A program made the translations under genes and the position numbers. 64,000 bases of DNA from Deinococcus multiflagellatus. Lineage in GTDB: Bacteria; Deinococcota; Deinococci; Deinococcales; Deinococcaceae. Below are positions 1-7,590 of the stretch, piece by piece. The stretch covers positions 1 through 64,000 of the forward strand of contig NZ_JAIQXV010000006.1 of assembly GCF_020166415.1 (NCBI RefSeq). The letters are read 5' to 3'. The notes beneath the pieces were generated by a model. The model did no database searches. It worked only from the letters and a program-made list of their open reading frames with translations, and was not told the origin of the DNA. Position 1 is the stretch's first letter, and each line of letters starts with the position of its first letter.

Positions 1-1266
1 GTTTCAATCCTCAGCCCACCCGAAGGCGGGCTGCAACACCCTGAACGCATGGCGATCGAGCAAAGTGGATATGTTTCAATCCTCAGCCCACCCGAAGGCG
101 GGCTGCAACCCCTGAATGACGCAGACACCCGTATGATGGCGCTGGTTTCAATCCTCAGCCCACCCGAAGGCGGGCTGCAACGACGTGCAGGGCGGCCGTC
201 CCATCCCCATGGTCCACGTTTCAATCCTCAGCCCACCCGAAGGCGGGCTGCAACCTCAGAACGCGCAGCGGCCGTCGCGGCGGTGCAATGTTTCAATCCT
301 CAGCCCACCCGAAGGCGGGCTGCAACGTACGGTATAGACGCCGTAGTAGCCTTCGCGGGGTTTCAATCCTCAGCCCACCCGAAGGCGGGCTGCAACGCTG
401 GCCTGCAGGCGTCGAGCCGGGCACCCTCATGGGTTTCAATCCTCAGCCCACCCGAAGGCGGGCTGCAACTCACGCCGGGCAGGTGGGCCCACAGCACGCG
501 GGCGAAGTCCGCCACCGGTTTCAATCCTCAGCCCACCCGAAGGCGGGCTGCAACCGCGCGGCCCCCGCTAAAAGGAGTCACCCACATGTTTCAATCCTCA
601 GCCCACCCGAAGGCGGGCTGCAACGCGGCAGATGCCCTGACCTCACTGCTCAATGCCTATGTTTCAATCCTCAGCCCACCCGAAGGCGGGCTGCAACGGC
701 GTTGATCTGACGCCACTCCGCCACGCCCGCGCGTTTCAATCCTCAGCCCACCCGAAGGCGGGCTGCAACCCGCCTGAGCCGCGTCCACGTTAGCTAACCT
801 TGCGGTTTCAATCCTCAGCCCACCCGAAGGCGGGCTGCAACTACCGGCGCGAGCGTTGCGAGTGCAGCGCGTCCGTTTCAATCCTCAGCCCACCCGAAGG
901 CGGGCTGCAACCGGGCTCGCTCTGCCCGGCACCGCCCTCGAATACTGGTTTCAATCCTCAGCCCACCCGAAGGCGGGCTGCAACTTTTAGGCGGCGGGGG
1001 CCACGCGCACGCCGCGCAGTTTCAATCCTCAGCCCACCCGAAGGCGGGCTGCAACGCGGGCTCAGGGGTCGGGGGGAAAATGGCCTTATGTTTCAATCCT
1101 CAGCCCACCCGAAGGCGGGCTGCAACCGCACTCATGCGACCGCCCCCACACGCGCACAGGCGTTTCAATCCTCAGCCCACCCGAAGGCGGGCTGCAACGC
1201 TCTGGGCATCCCCATAGCCGGTCGAGATGGTTTCAATCCTCAGCCCACCCGAAGGCGGGCTGCAAC
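1..1266 (-). CRISPR. CRISPR array 1 (type I-C), 18 repeats, 17 spacers, cut by the window edge
   Basis: Eighteen apparently identical 37-bp repeats start at 1, 73, 145, 218, 290, 360, 433, 518, 588, 661, 733, 805, 875, 948, 1019, 1090, 1162 and 1230. Spacers are 31-36 bp except one of 48 bp (470-517). The array begins at base 1 and so probably continues to the left. The end typical of type I repeats (ATTGAAAC) lies on the minus strand, so transcription runs leftwards from a leader at 1267-1446. In the RNA the repeat folds into a 9-bp stem (CAGCCCGCC with GGTGGGCTG) capped by UUCG, followed by the 11-nt tail AGGATTGAAAC, the handle length known for Cas5c/Cas5d processing. Confidence 0.98.
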
Positions 1267-1446
1267 AGTAGTGTGCCGCGCCAGCGTCCCTGACGCAAGT
1301 TTTGCAGGCCGCTGCGCGAACCCAGGGCCCGGCCCGTTGCCGCGTTCTGCCCAGCAACCTCAACAGCACTGAAATCTTCGTCCTGAACGGCACCCATAGT
1401 CCCGCGCGAACCCCACGGCGTTTTTCCGTCGCCCGGGGTTCGCGCG
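1267..1446 (-). promoter_or_regulatory. Leader of CRISPR array 1
   Basis: The sequence next to the leader-proximal repeat shares a spaced architecture with the leader of array 2. Read on the minus strand, an inverted pair (GCGCGAACCCC at 1445-1435, GGGGTTCGCG at 1414-1405) encloses an A-rich centre over 41 bp, 138 bp before the first repeat. A further direct copy, GGGTTCGCGCAG (1323-1312), lies exactly 45 bp before it. Array 2 has the same elements 137 and 45 bp away. This probably contains the array promoter and the adaptation-complex docking sites. I could not assign a -35/-10 pair with confidence. Confidence 0.75.
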
Positions 1447-1567
1447 GAGGTCATAGGCGCGATTTGAACTCGACAGCCAGTGTCGGGCTGCCCCCGCACT
1501 CTGCCCCTGCGCCGCGCAAGACGCGTGAGCGCTGATCCAGAGAGGACTGCTCTGGAGGGGAGAGTTC

Positions 1568-1714
1568 ATGCTCAAGTTGACCCTGGCCGCCTTTGTAACC
1601 CTTCTTGCCTTGCAGGTGCCACCAAGCGCCGCGCGCCCCACACCAATCCATCCAGGGGGCCCAGCAGCGCCCGTCGTGCCCCTGGAGGACCCCACCCGGC
1701 CCATCGGGGGCTGA
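1568..1714 (+). CDS. Putative small secreted proline-rich peptide (48 aa)
   Basis: A short ORF opens with ATG seven bases after a strong Shine-Dalgarno (GGAGGGG, 1554-1560). It encodes a signal-peptide-like N-terminus (Lys at 3, then the hydrophobic run LTLAAFVTLLALQV and an Ala-Ala cleavage-type site near residue 22), then about 26 residues rich in Pro and Gly ending PTRPIGG. No family is recognised. It sits directly upstream of, and on the same strand as, a TPR/winged-helix protein, separated from it by a hairpin. The arrangement recalls secreted-peptide/TPR-receptor pairs, but that is inference. It could also be a chance ORF. Confidence 0.45.
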   Translation: MLKLTLAAFVTLLALQVPPSAARPTPIHPGGPAAPVVPLEDPTRPIGG

Positions 1715-1726
1715 GCAGGGGTCTGG

Positions 1727-1762
1727 GCGGGGCTTGCCGAAGAAGATACAGGCAGGCCCCGC
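1727..1762 (+). terminator. Stem-loop after the small peptide ORF
   Basis: GCGGGGCTTGCC pairs with GGCAGGCCCCGC across a 12-nt loop, giving 12 pairs including one G-T. No T-run follows, so it may be an attenuator or pausing hairpin rather than a canonical intrinsic terminator. Confidence 0.45.
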
Positions 1763-1840
1763 TTCCTCATGGCGCTGTGATCAGGCGCAGCGGCACCACC
1801 CAGCCGAGGGCCCCGCCCCAACCCGTACACTGGCAGGACC

Positions 1841-3439
1841 ATGCCATTTGCCGATCTGCTGGCGCATCTGGAGCAGTTGCTGGCCACGGCAACGTGGGAG
1901 GCAGGGGCCCTCCACGCGCGGCACGCGGCACAACAGCTGCAGACCCGGGCCGAGGCCCACCTGCTGCGCCGGGTGGTCGAGGTCGTGCCCGCCCCGGTGC
2001 GGACCAGCGGCGCCTGGCCGCACGCGCTGGCCTGGGTGGCGTACCGCACCGCCGACGAGGCGCTGCTTCAGGCCGCCCTCAAGGCCGCCCCCACCGTCTG
2101 GCCTGCGTTCGAGGCCTTCGCCGCCTCCCTGCGCCTGGACTGGGCCACCACCCTGGACTGGGCCGAGCAGGGCGCCGGGCTCCCGGGCCCGGAGGGCGCC
2201 ATCGCCGCGCGCTACCGGGCCTGCGCGCAGGCGGAACTGGGGCACGCCGACTGGGCACAGGCGTTTGAAACCGCCCTGCGGCACACGCGCGGGCGCGACC
2301 GGGGGCTGGTGCGGCTGGATTTCCAGTACTACCTGATTCGCCACGGGCAGGAGCCAGCGGCGCGCGACATGCTGGCCGCCGCCACCGCCGACTTCCAGCA
2401 CGACGACTGGGCCATGACCCTCACGCTGGCGAATCTGGGCATCAGCTGTCAGCGGCTGGGCGAACTGGTCGAGGCAGAGCGGGCCCTGCGCCGGGCGCTG
2501 CAGGTGGGGGCCCGGCCGGCGGGGCAACCGCAGCTCTCTACCGCGTGGCGCGGCATGGGCAGCGTGTACCATACCCAGAACCAGCCCGCCCGTGCCGAGC
2601 ACGCCTTCCGAATGGCCGAAGCCAAGGCGGACAATCCCCAGGACCGGGTGGCCGCTATGCGGTCGCGTGCCCGGGTGCTGCGCGACACCGGCCGCCTGAA
2701 CGAGGCCCTGACACTGCTGCACGACGCCCGCCACCACGCACAGCTGCCAGACGACCAGCCACACGCCCTGTACACCGACCTGGCCGCCCTGCGGGTCCTG
2801 CTGGGCGACGTGGTGGGGGCCCAGCAGGCCCTGGCCCTGGTCGCGGGCGGCAATACGGAAGACCGCTGGCGCGTGGCCGTGGTCGAGGCGGCCTGTCTGC
2901 TGACGACGTCGCCGGCAGAGGCCGCCGACCACCTGCGGGCCGCCGGGCTGGCCGACGCCTGGGCCGGGCAGGAAGCCCGCGCCTTTCCCGACCTGTTCCG
3001 GGCCGCCGGCATAGAGCCGCATCAGCCGGACTGGACCGGCGAACTGCTCACCGCTGGCCCCATTCGCGCGGTGGTGGGGGGCCTGGAGGTGCTGCTCAAA
3101 CCCACCCGCCCCGAAGCCGCGCTGCTGGCCCTGCTGGTGGTGCAGGGGGGCCGGGTGGCGGTGGAAAAGGCCCTGGCCGCCCTGGACCTGCCGGGCCGCG
3201 ATGAGCGCGCCCGCCGCAAAACGCTGAGCCGGGTGGTGGGGGTGCTGGGCGAAGCCCTGGGCTGGCCCGACGCGGTGCGCTACGACCAGGGGGTGCTGGT
3301 GCTGTCGCCGGACCTGCGCTGGCACCTACACCGGCCAGCGCCCGCCCAGGCCGAGCTGTTCTGCGAGGGGCGCTACGATCCCTGGATCACCGAGTGGCGG
3401 GATGAGCATGGGCCACTCAGATGGGTTGACTGGGATTAA
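1841..3439 (+). CDS. TPR-repeat protein with C-terminal winged-helix-like domain
   Basis: 532 aa. Residues about 60-400 are a continuous series of helical TPR-like pairs, for example AELGHADWAQAFETALRH, LGELVEAERALRRALQ and TGRLNEALTLLHDARH. From about residue 405 the pattern changes to a short beta start, a helix (ALLALLVVQGGRV), then ARRKTLSRVVGVLGEALG and a hairpin ending VLVLSPDLRWHL. This resembles the winged helix of SARP/OmpR-type regulators but sits at the C-terminus. A leaderless start is likely, because TACACT at 1826-1831 lies 9 nt before ATG. It probably acts as a cytoplasmic ligand-responsive regulator. Its targets are unknown; the neighbouring CRISPR genes or the peptide are candidates by position only. 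Confidence 0.75.
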   Translation: MPFADLLAHLEQLLATATWEAGALHARHAAQQLQTRAEAHLLRRVVEVVPAPVRTSGAWPHALAWVAYRTADEALLQAALKAAPTVWPAFEAFAASLRLDWATTLDWAEQGAGLPGPEGAIAARYRACAQAELGHADWAQAFETALRHTRGRDRGLVRLDFQYYLIRHGQEPAARDMLAAATADFQHDDWAMTLTLANLGISCQRLGELVEAERALRRALQVGARPAGQPQLSTAWRGMGSVYHTQNQPARAEHAFRMAEAKADNPQDRVAAMRSRARVLRDTGRLNEALTLLHDARHHAQLPDDQPHALYTDLAALRVLLGDVVGAQQALALVAGGNTEDRWRVAVVEAACLLTTSPAEAADHLRAAGLADAWAGQEARAFPDLFRAAGIEPHQPDWTGELLTAGPIRAVVGGLEVLLKPTRPEAALLALLVVQGGRVAVEKALAALDLPGRDERARRKTLSRVVGVLGEALGWPDAVRYDQGVLVLSPDLRWHLHRPAPAQAELFCEGRYDPWITEWRDEHGPLRWVDWD

Positions 3440-3474
3440 GGCCCTGACAGGGCTGCGACACACCAGAGACAGGG

Positions 3475-4524
3475 GTGAGGCACGATGACCCGGTGAGCCC
3501 CGACACTGCCCCCGAAGGTCTGGCCAAGGCCGAGCGCCTGTTCCGGATCGCCGCGCTGCTGCGTGAAGGCCCGCGCAGCGTGAAAGACCTGATGCGGCAG
3601 TTGTATCCACTGCTGGGCCCAGACAGCCCCGGCTATTCGGCTGCTGAGCGGGCCCTGCAGCGCGACCTGAATGATCTGGAACGCCTGGAACCGGACTTCA
3701 AGCGCGGGAAGGGCCGCCCCCCCCGCCACGTCATCGAGACCCACCGCAGCAAGCTGCACCCAGTGGAGGTGCTGGCGCTGCACGCGGCGGCGCGCCTGAT
3801 GTATCACCGCGCGGCAGGCCAGCAGACCCACCATCTCTCGGCGCTGAAGAAGCTCACCTCCTGGCTGCCGGCGCACGTTCAGGACGTGGCGCAGCGCAGC
3901 GTGCGGGACATGGGGCGGCGGCCCAGCCGCGAGGACCTGAATATGGAAAAGGTGGCGGCGGCCTGGATTGGCGCCCATCCGCTGCGCTTTGAGTACCAGA
4001 AGCCCGGCGGCAGCGGCGCGTGGCGCACGAATATTCTGGAAATCTATCTGGTCGAAGCCCATCCCCAGAACCTGGACCTGTACATCATTGGCCGGGAAAC
4101 GTCCTTTCACCGGGACGTGCGGACCTTCAAGCTCTCGCGCCTCAGCCAGTTGCAGGTGCTGACCGACCAGCAGTACACCATCCCGCCCGACTTTGACCCG
4201 CTGGCCTTTTTTCAGTCGGCCTGGGGCGTGGTGGGGGCGCAGGGCAATGCCACGGAGCCGGTGACCCTGCGCTTCCGTGCCGACGCCGCCTACCGGATTC
4301 TGGAAGGCGGTTACGCCCACCTGAAGGTGAACCCCCGTGCCGAGGACGGCAGCGTGGTGGCCACGCTCCGCGCCCCCCTGGACAGCAGCGGCCTGCCGCG
4401 CGAAGTATTGCCGTGGATCTACAGCTTTGGCCCCCGCGTGGAGGTGCTGAGCCCGCCGCACCTGCGCGCGCACTGGCTGAATGAACTGCGGGAAGCCGCA
4501 GGCCAGGGAGGCGAAAGAGCATGA
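3475..4524 (+). CDS. WYL-domain transcriptional regulator
   Basis: 349 aa from GTG 3475; a second in-frame GTG at 3493 is an alternative start. The N-terminus has a DeoR-like helix-turn-helix (VKDLMRQLYPLL, then SAAERALQRDLNDLERL). A central WYL-type region includes NILEIYLVEAHPQNLDLYII, where the signature appears as LYI, and a C-terminal WCX-like segment ends VEVLSPPHLRAHW. WYL proteins often control CRISPR and phage-defence operons, with the WYL fold sensing nucleic-acid ligands. Its stop codon overlaps the mini-ORF that leads into cas3, so it is probably the first gene of the cas transcript and may autoregulate it. That regulatory role is inferred from position. Confidence 0.85.
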   Translation: MRHDDPVSPDTAPEGLAKAERLFRIAALLREGPRSVKDLMRQLYPLLGPDSPGYSAAERALQRDLNDLERLEPDFKRGKGRPPRHVIETHRSKLHPVEVLALHAAARLMYHRAAGQQTHHLSALKKLTSWLPAHVQDVAQRSVRDMGRRPSREDLNMEKVAAAWIGAHPLRFEYQKPGGSGAWRTNILEIYLVEAHPQNLDLYIIGRETSFHRDVRTFKLSRLSQLQVLTDQQYTIPPDFDPLAFFQSAWGVVGAQGNATEPVTLRFRADAAYRILEGGYAHLKVNPRAEDGSVVATLRAPLDSSGLPREVLPWIYSFGPRVEVLSPPHLRAHWLNELREAAGQGGERA

Positions 4525-4595
4525 GCACCTACATGGGCCACAGCCCCAGCCCGGAAAACCCCCAGTGGCAGACCGTCAAGGACGTTTCGGCATGA
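4521..4595 (+). pseudogene. Vestigial cas3 5' end / coupling mini-ORF (24 codons)
   Basis: A strong Shine-Dalgarno (AGGGAGG, 4505-4511) precedes ATG 4521, whose frame closes at TGA 4593-4595. It overlaps the WYL stop by ATGA and the cas3 start by ATGA. The peptide begins MSTYMGHSPSPENPQWQT, which resembles the N-terminus of Cas3 HD domains (aromatic-x-x-H-S/T-P, then a W/K-rich stretch before the first helix). The intact cas3 downstream starts with its own version (YWAHTPSEGS). The simplest reading is the remnant of a different cas3 left after recombination, now serving to deliver ribosomes to cas3, which has no clear Shine-Dalgarno of its own. Confidence 0.6.
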
Positions 4596-6850
4596 CCTGG
4601 ACCGGTGACTACTGGGCGCACACGCCAAGTGAAGGGAGTGGCGGGAAGCCCCATGACCTGAAAAAGCATCTGCTTGACACCGCTCAACGTGCCAGGACTT
4701 ATGCAGAAGTTTTTGGGGCGGGCAATCTGGCATATCTGCTGGGGATCTGGCATGACCTGGGCAAATACAACCCAGAGTTTCAGCAGTATCTGCGAGACGC
4801 CCAGGCTGCCGAGGAGAGAGGAGAAGACTTGGGCCGCAAAGGGCCCCCTCATGCCATTTGGGGCGCGACCTTACTCTTGTCCAGATTAGCTGAGCATCCG
4901 CAGCGCACGACGTTCATGCTGCCCGTGCTCGGTCACCATGCTGGGCTGGAAGATGCGGGAGAAGGCGAGGAAAAGATTGCCGCCGAGCCTGATTTTGCTG
5001 AGCGGATGGACGCTATGGCGCAGGCCATCAAAACCTTCAGTCTCTACCCAGCAGGCGCGCCGGAAAAGGTGCCAGAAGCACCACTCAAGCAGGAATTGTT
5101 CACGCGCATGGTGACTTCAGCCCTGGTAGACGCGGACTTTCTCGACACCGAATTTCACTTCGGAGAGGAGCGGCCAAGGGCCAGACAGTATGACCTCGAC
5201 ATCCCTGCCCTCTGGGAACGCTTTGATGCAGGGCGGAAACGACTGCTAGAGAAGCAGCGCCTTTCGGGGAAAGAGACCGCTGCCGAAGTGCAGGCGGTGA
5301 GGGACGAGGTGTACGCCGAGTGTCTGAAGGCGGCAACAGGTGCGCCCGGTATCTATCGACTGACTGTCCCGACAGGCGGTGGCAAGACGCTCAGTGGGCT
5401 GGCTTTCGCCCTCAAGCATGCTTTGCACAATGAGTTGCGGCGCGTCATCGTCGCCATTCCCTTTACGAGCATCATTGACCAGAATGCAGAGGTCTACCGC
5501 GATGTACTGGGTGTGGATGCCGTGCTGGAGCACCACAGCGCCGTGCAACCGGCTGACAACAGGGCCGAGAGGCAAGATGCCCACACGCTACGCCTGCAGC
5601 TGGCTGCAGAGAACTGGGACGTACCGCTTGTTTGCACGACTTTTGTGCAACTGTTCGAGTCGCTGTTCGCCCGCAAGACCAGCAAGCTCCGCAAGTTGCA
5701 CCGCGTCGCCCGCAGTGTGCTGGTGCTGGATGAGGTGCAGACCCTCCCGCCGGAACTGCGAGGGCCAACCCTGGATGTGCTGCGAACGCTGGTGGACGAC
5801 TACGGCGTGAGCGTGGTGCTCTGCACCGCAACGCAGCCGGCTTTTGAGGCCGATGCGCTGACCGATGCTTTCAAGGGCTCGTTGCAGACGGAGATCGTGC
5901 CGCAGTATGCCGACCATTTTGAGAAGCTGAAGAGGGTAGAGTACAGCCTTCATTCGCACTATCCGCAGCCCGTTCCCTGGGAAGCCCTAACCCAGGAATT
6001 GAAGGCTGAGCCACGAATCCTGACCATCCTCAACACCCGGCGGGACGCCCTGAGCCTGCTGCGCTCGCTTCAGAAGGAAAAGGCCAAACACCTCTTCCAC
6101 CTCAGCACGCTGATGTGCGGTGCACACCGCAAGGACGTCCTCAACACCATCAATGAGCGCCTGAAGCAGAAAGACGAAGTCCGACTGGTAAGCACGCAGG
6201 TGGTCGAGGCCGGCGTAGACCTGGATTTTCCCGTGGTCTACCGCGCCCTCGCGCCTCTTGACCGCATCATCCAGGCGGCGGGCCGCTGCAACCGCAATGG
6301 CAACGGCCCGCACAAGGGCCGCCTCGTCCTCTTCCAGACCGTGAGTGGCAAAGCCCCGCGCGGCCCCTACCAGCAGGGCATCGAGAAAGCCCGAACCATC
6401 TTGGAAACCGTGAAGGACATAGACCACGAGCTGAACGGCACGGATATTCTCCGGCGTTATTTCAGCGATCTTTATGCGGACGTTCTGCCCGACCAACCGG
6501 GGGTGCAATCGCTCCGCAGACAGCAGGAGTTCAGGAAAGTGGCCCAGGCTTACCGCCTGATTGAGAACGACACCGTGAGCGTCATCGTGCCATACCGCGA
6601 TTTTCAGCGCGCACTGGAGCAGTGGCAGCGGTTCCCCAGCCGCAAGAGCTGGCGTGCCCTACAACCGTATGTGGTCAGTATTTACACCCACGAGGCCCGT
6701 CAGTTGGAAAAGGCGCACGCCATTCGTGAACTGGAGGAAAACATCTACCTGCTTGAGGCGACAGGGAGCTACGACTCCCTGGTGGGGCTGCCCATAGACC
6801 GCGACCCCGCCGACCTGATTTACATGGCGGGCGGAAGCAATGTGCTCTGA
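4592..6850 (+). CDS. cas3: Cas3 helicase-nuclease, type I-C
   Basis: 752 aa. It is recruited by the target-bound Cascade complex to nick, unwind and degrade foreign DNA. The HD nuclease residues are H54-D55 (GIWHDLGKYN), H115-H116 (GHHAGLED) and D180 (ALVDADFLDTE). The SF2 helicase motifs are in order: PTGGGKT (260-266), DEVQ (380-383), TAT (412-414), VSTQVVEAGVD (533-543) and QAAGRCNR (561-568). The start is the ATG overlapping the preceding mini-ORF stop. Base composition is clearly less GC-rich than cas4-cas1 downstream (32 of 60 GC at 4681-4740 by my count), suggesting that this part of the operon was exchanged. The next gene starts 15 nt later. Confidence 0.97.
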   Translation: MTWTGDYWAHTPSEGSGGKPHDLKKHLLDTAQRARTYAEVFGAGNLAYLLGIWHDLGKYNPEFQQYLRDAQAAEERGEDLGRKGPPHAIWGATLLLSRLAEHPQRTTFMLPVLGHHAGLEDAGEGEEKIAAEPDFAERMDAMAQAIKTFSLYPAGAPEKVPEAPLKQELFTRMVTSALVDADFLDTEFHFGEERPRARQYDLDIPALWERFDAGRKRLLEKQRLSGKETAAEVQAVRDEVYAECLKAATGAPGIYRLTVPTGGGKTLSGLAFALKHALHNELRRVIVAIPFTSIIDQNAEVYRDVLGVDAVLEHHSAVQPADNRAERQDAHTLRLQLAAENWDVPLVCTTFVQLFESLFARKTSKLRKLHRVARSVLVLDEVQTLPPELRGPTLDVLRTLVDDYGVSVVLCTATQPAFEADALTDAFKGSLQTEIVPQYADHFEKLKRVEYSLHSHYPQPVPWEALTQELKAEPRILTILNTRRDALSLLRSLQKEKAKHLFHLSTLMCGAHRKDVLNTINERLKQKDEVRLVSTQVVEAGVDLDFPVVYRALAPLDRIIQAAGRCNRNGNGPHKGRLVLFQTVSGKAPRGPYQQGIEKARTILETVKDIDHELNGTDILRRYFSDLYADVLPDQPGVQSLRRQQEFRKVAQAYRLIENDTVSVIVPYRDFQRALEQWQRFPSRKSWRALQPYVVSIYTHEARQLEKAHAIRELEENIYLLEATGSYDSLVGLPIDRDPADLIYMAGGSNVL

Positions 6851-6864
6851 CAGAGGAGGTCAAT

Positions 6865-7590
6865 ATGCATGATCCGTCGGTTTGCCTGCGCGTGCGGGGT
6901 GATTACGCCCTGTTCAGCAGGCCGGAATTCAAAGTGGAGCGCGTTTCTTACCCGATCATCACACCCAGCGCAGCGCGGGGGGCGCTGGAGGCGGTGTACT
7001 GGAAACCGGAATTCAAGTACCGCATCCGGCGCATCGGCGTGGTGAAGATCGGGTCCACGGCCACTGTCTTGCGAAATGAACTGGGCACCCGCCAGGGCAA
7101 GACGCCTGTGTTCATTGAGGATGACCGGCAGCAGCGTTCCAGCCTGCTGCTCAAGGATGTGGAGTACCTGATTCACGCCGACATCGTGGTACAGCCGCAC
7201 GCCCATGCGCAGGCGAACGGCGTCAATCTGCTGATCAAGCACACAGAATGTTTCAAACGTCGGGCGCAGAGCGGGCAATGTCGCCACCAGCCCTATCTGG
7301 GCACCCGCGAGTTCAGCGCTGAGTTCGAGGCGGCCACCCCGGACGAACAGCCGGACAGAGGCCTCAATCAGCGCTTGGGGAATATGCTGCTGGACATCGC
7401 CTTTGTGCCCAGTAAGACGCGCAAGGAGATGCAGTTCAAGCGCCATGACGGCAAAAAGTGGGACGTGGCCGACGGGTATATGGAGGCCGTTTACTTCAAC
7501 GCGGACCTTAAGGACGGCTGGGTGGATGTCGTGACCGATACGGCAAATCCCTACGCCCGCTTGGATGCCCTGGAGGGCCGCCATGCTTGA
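6865..7590 (+). CDS. cas5c: Cas5c (Cas5d) crRNA-processing endoribonuclease
   Basis: 241 aa. In type I-C systems this protein replaces Cas6: it cuts pre-crRNA at the 3' base of the repeat hairpin and stays on the 5' handle. Y45 (ALEAVYWK) and the K125-H126 pair (LLIKHTECF) match the positions of the catalytic Tyr and Lys-His described for the Bacillus halodurans enzyme. A perfect Shine-Dalgarno (GAGGAGG) sits 5 nt before the ATG. It overlaps cas8c by 8 nt. The repeat stem and 11-nt tail in both flanking arrays fit its known specificity. Confidence 0.95.
   Translation: MHDPSVCLRVRGDYALFSRPEFKVERVSYPIITPSAARGALEAVYWKPEFKYRIRRIGVVKIGSTATVLRNELGTRQGKTPVFIEDDRQQRSSLLLKDVEYLIHADIVVQPHAHAQANGVNLLIKHTECFKRRAQSGQCRHQPYLGTREFSAEFEAATPDEQPDRGLNQRLGNMLLDIAFVPSKTRKEMQFKRHDGKKWDVADGYMEAVYFNADLKDGWVDVVTDTANPYARLDALEGRHA

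Noticed and set aside
49..1372. Long open frames across CRISPR array 1
   Set aside because: They are periodic translations of the repeat and spacers; a 37-bp repeat plus 35-bp spacer keeps frames open by chance.
1781..3325. Minus-strand frame of about 514 codons opposite the TPR gene
   Set aside because: High-GC shadow: His/Gln/Gly-rich with no family resemblance, while the plus frame has clear TPR structure.
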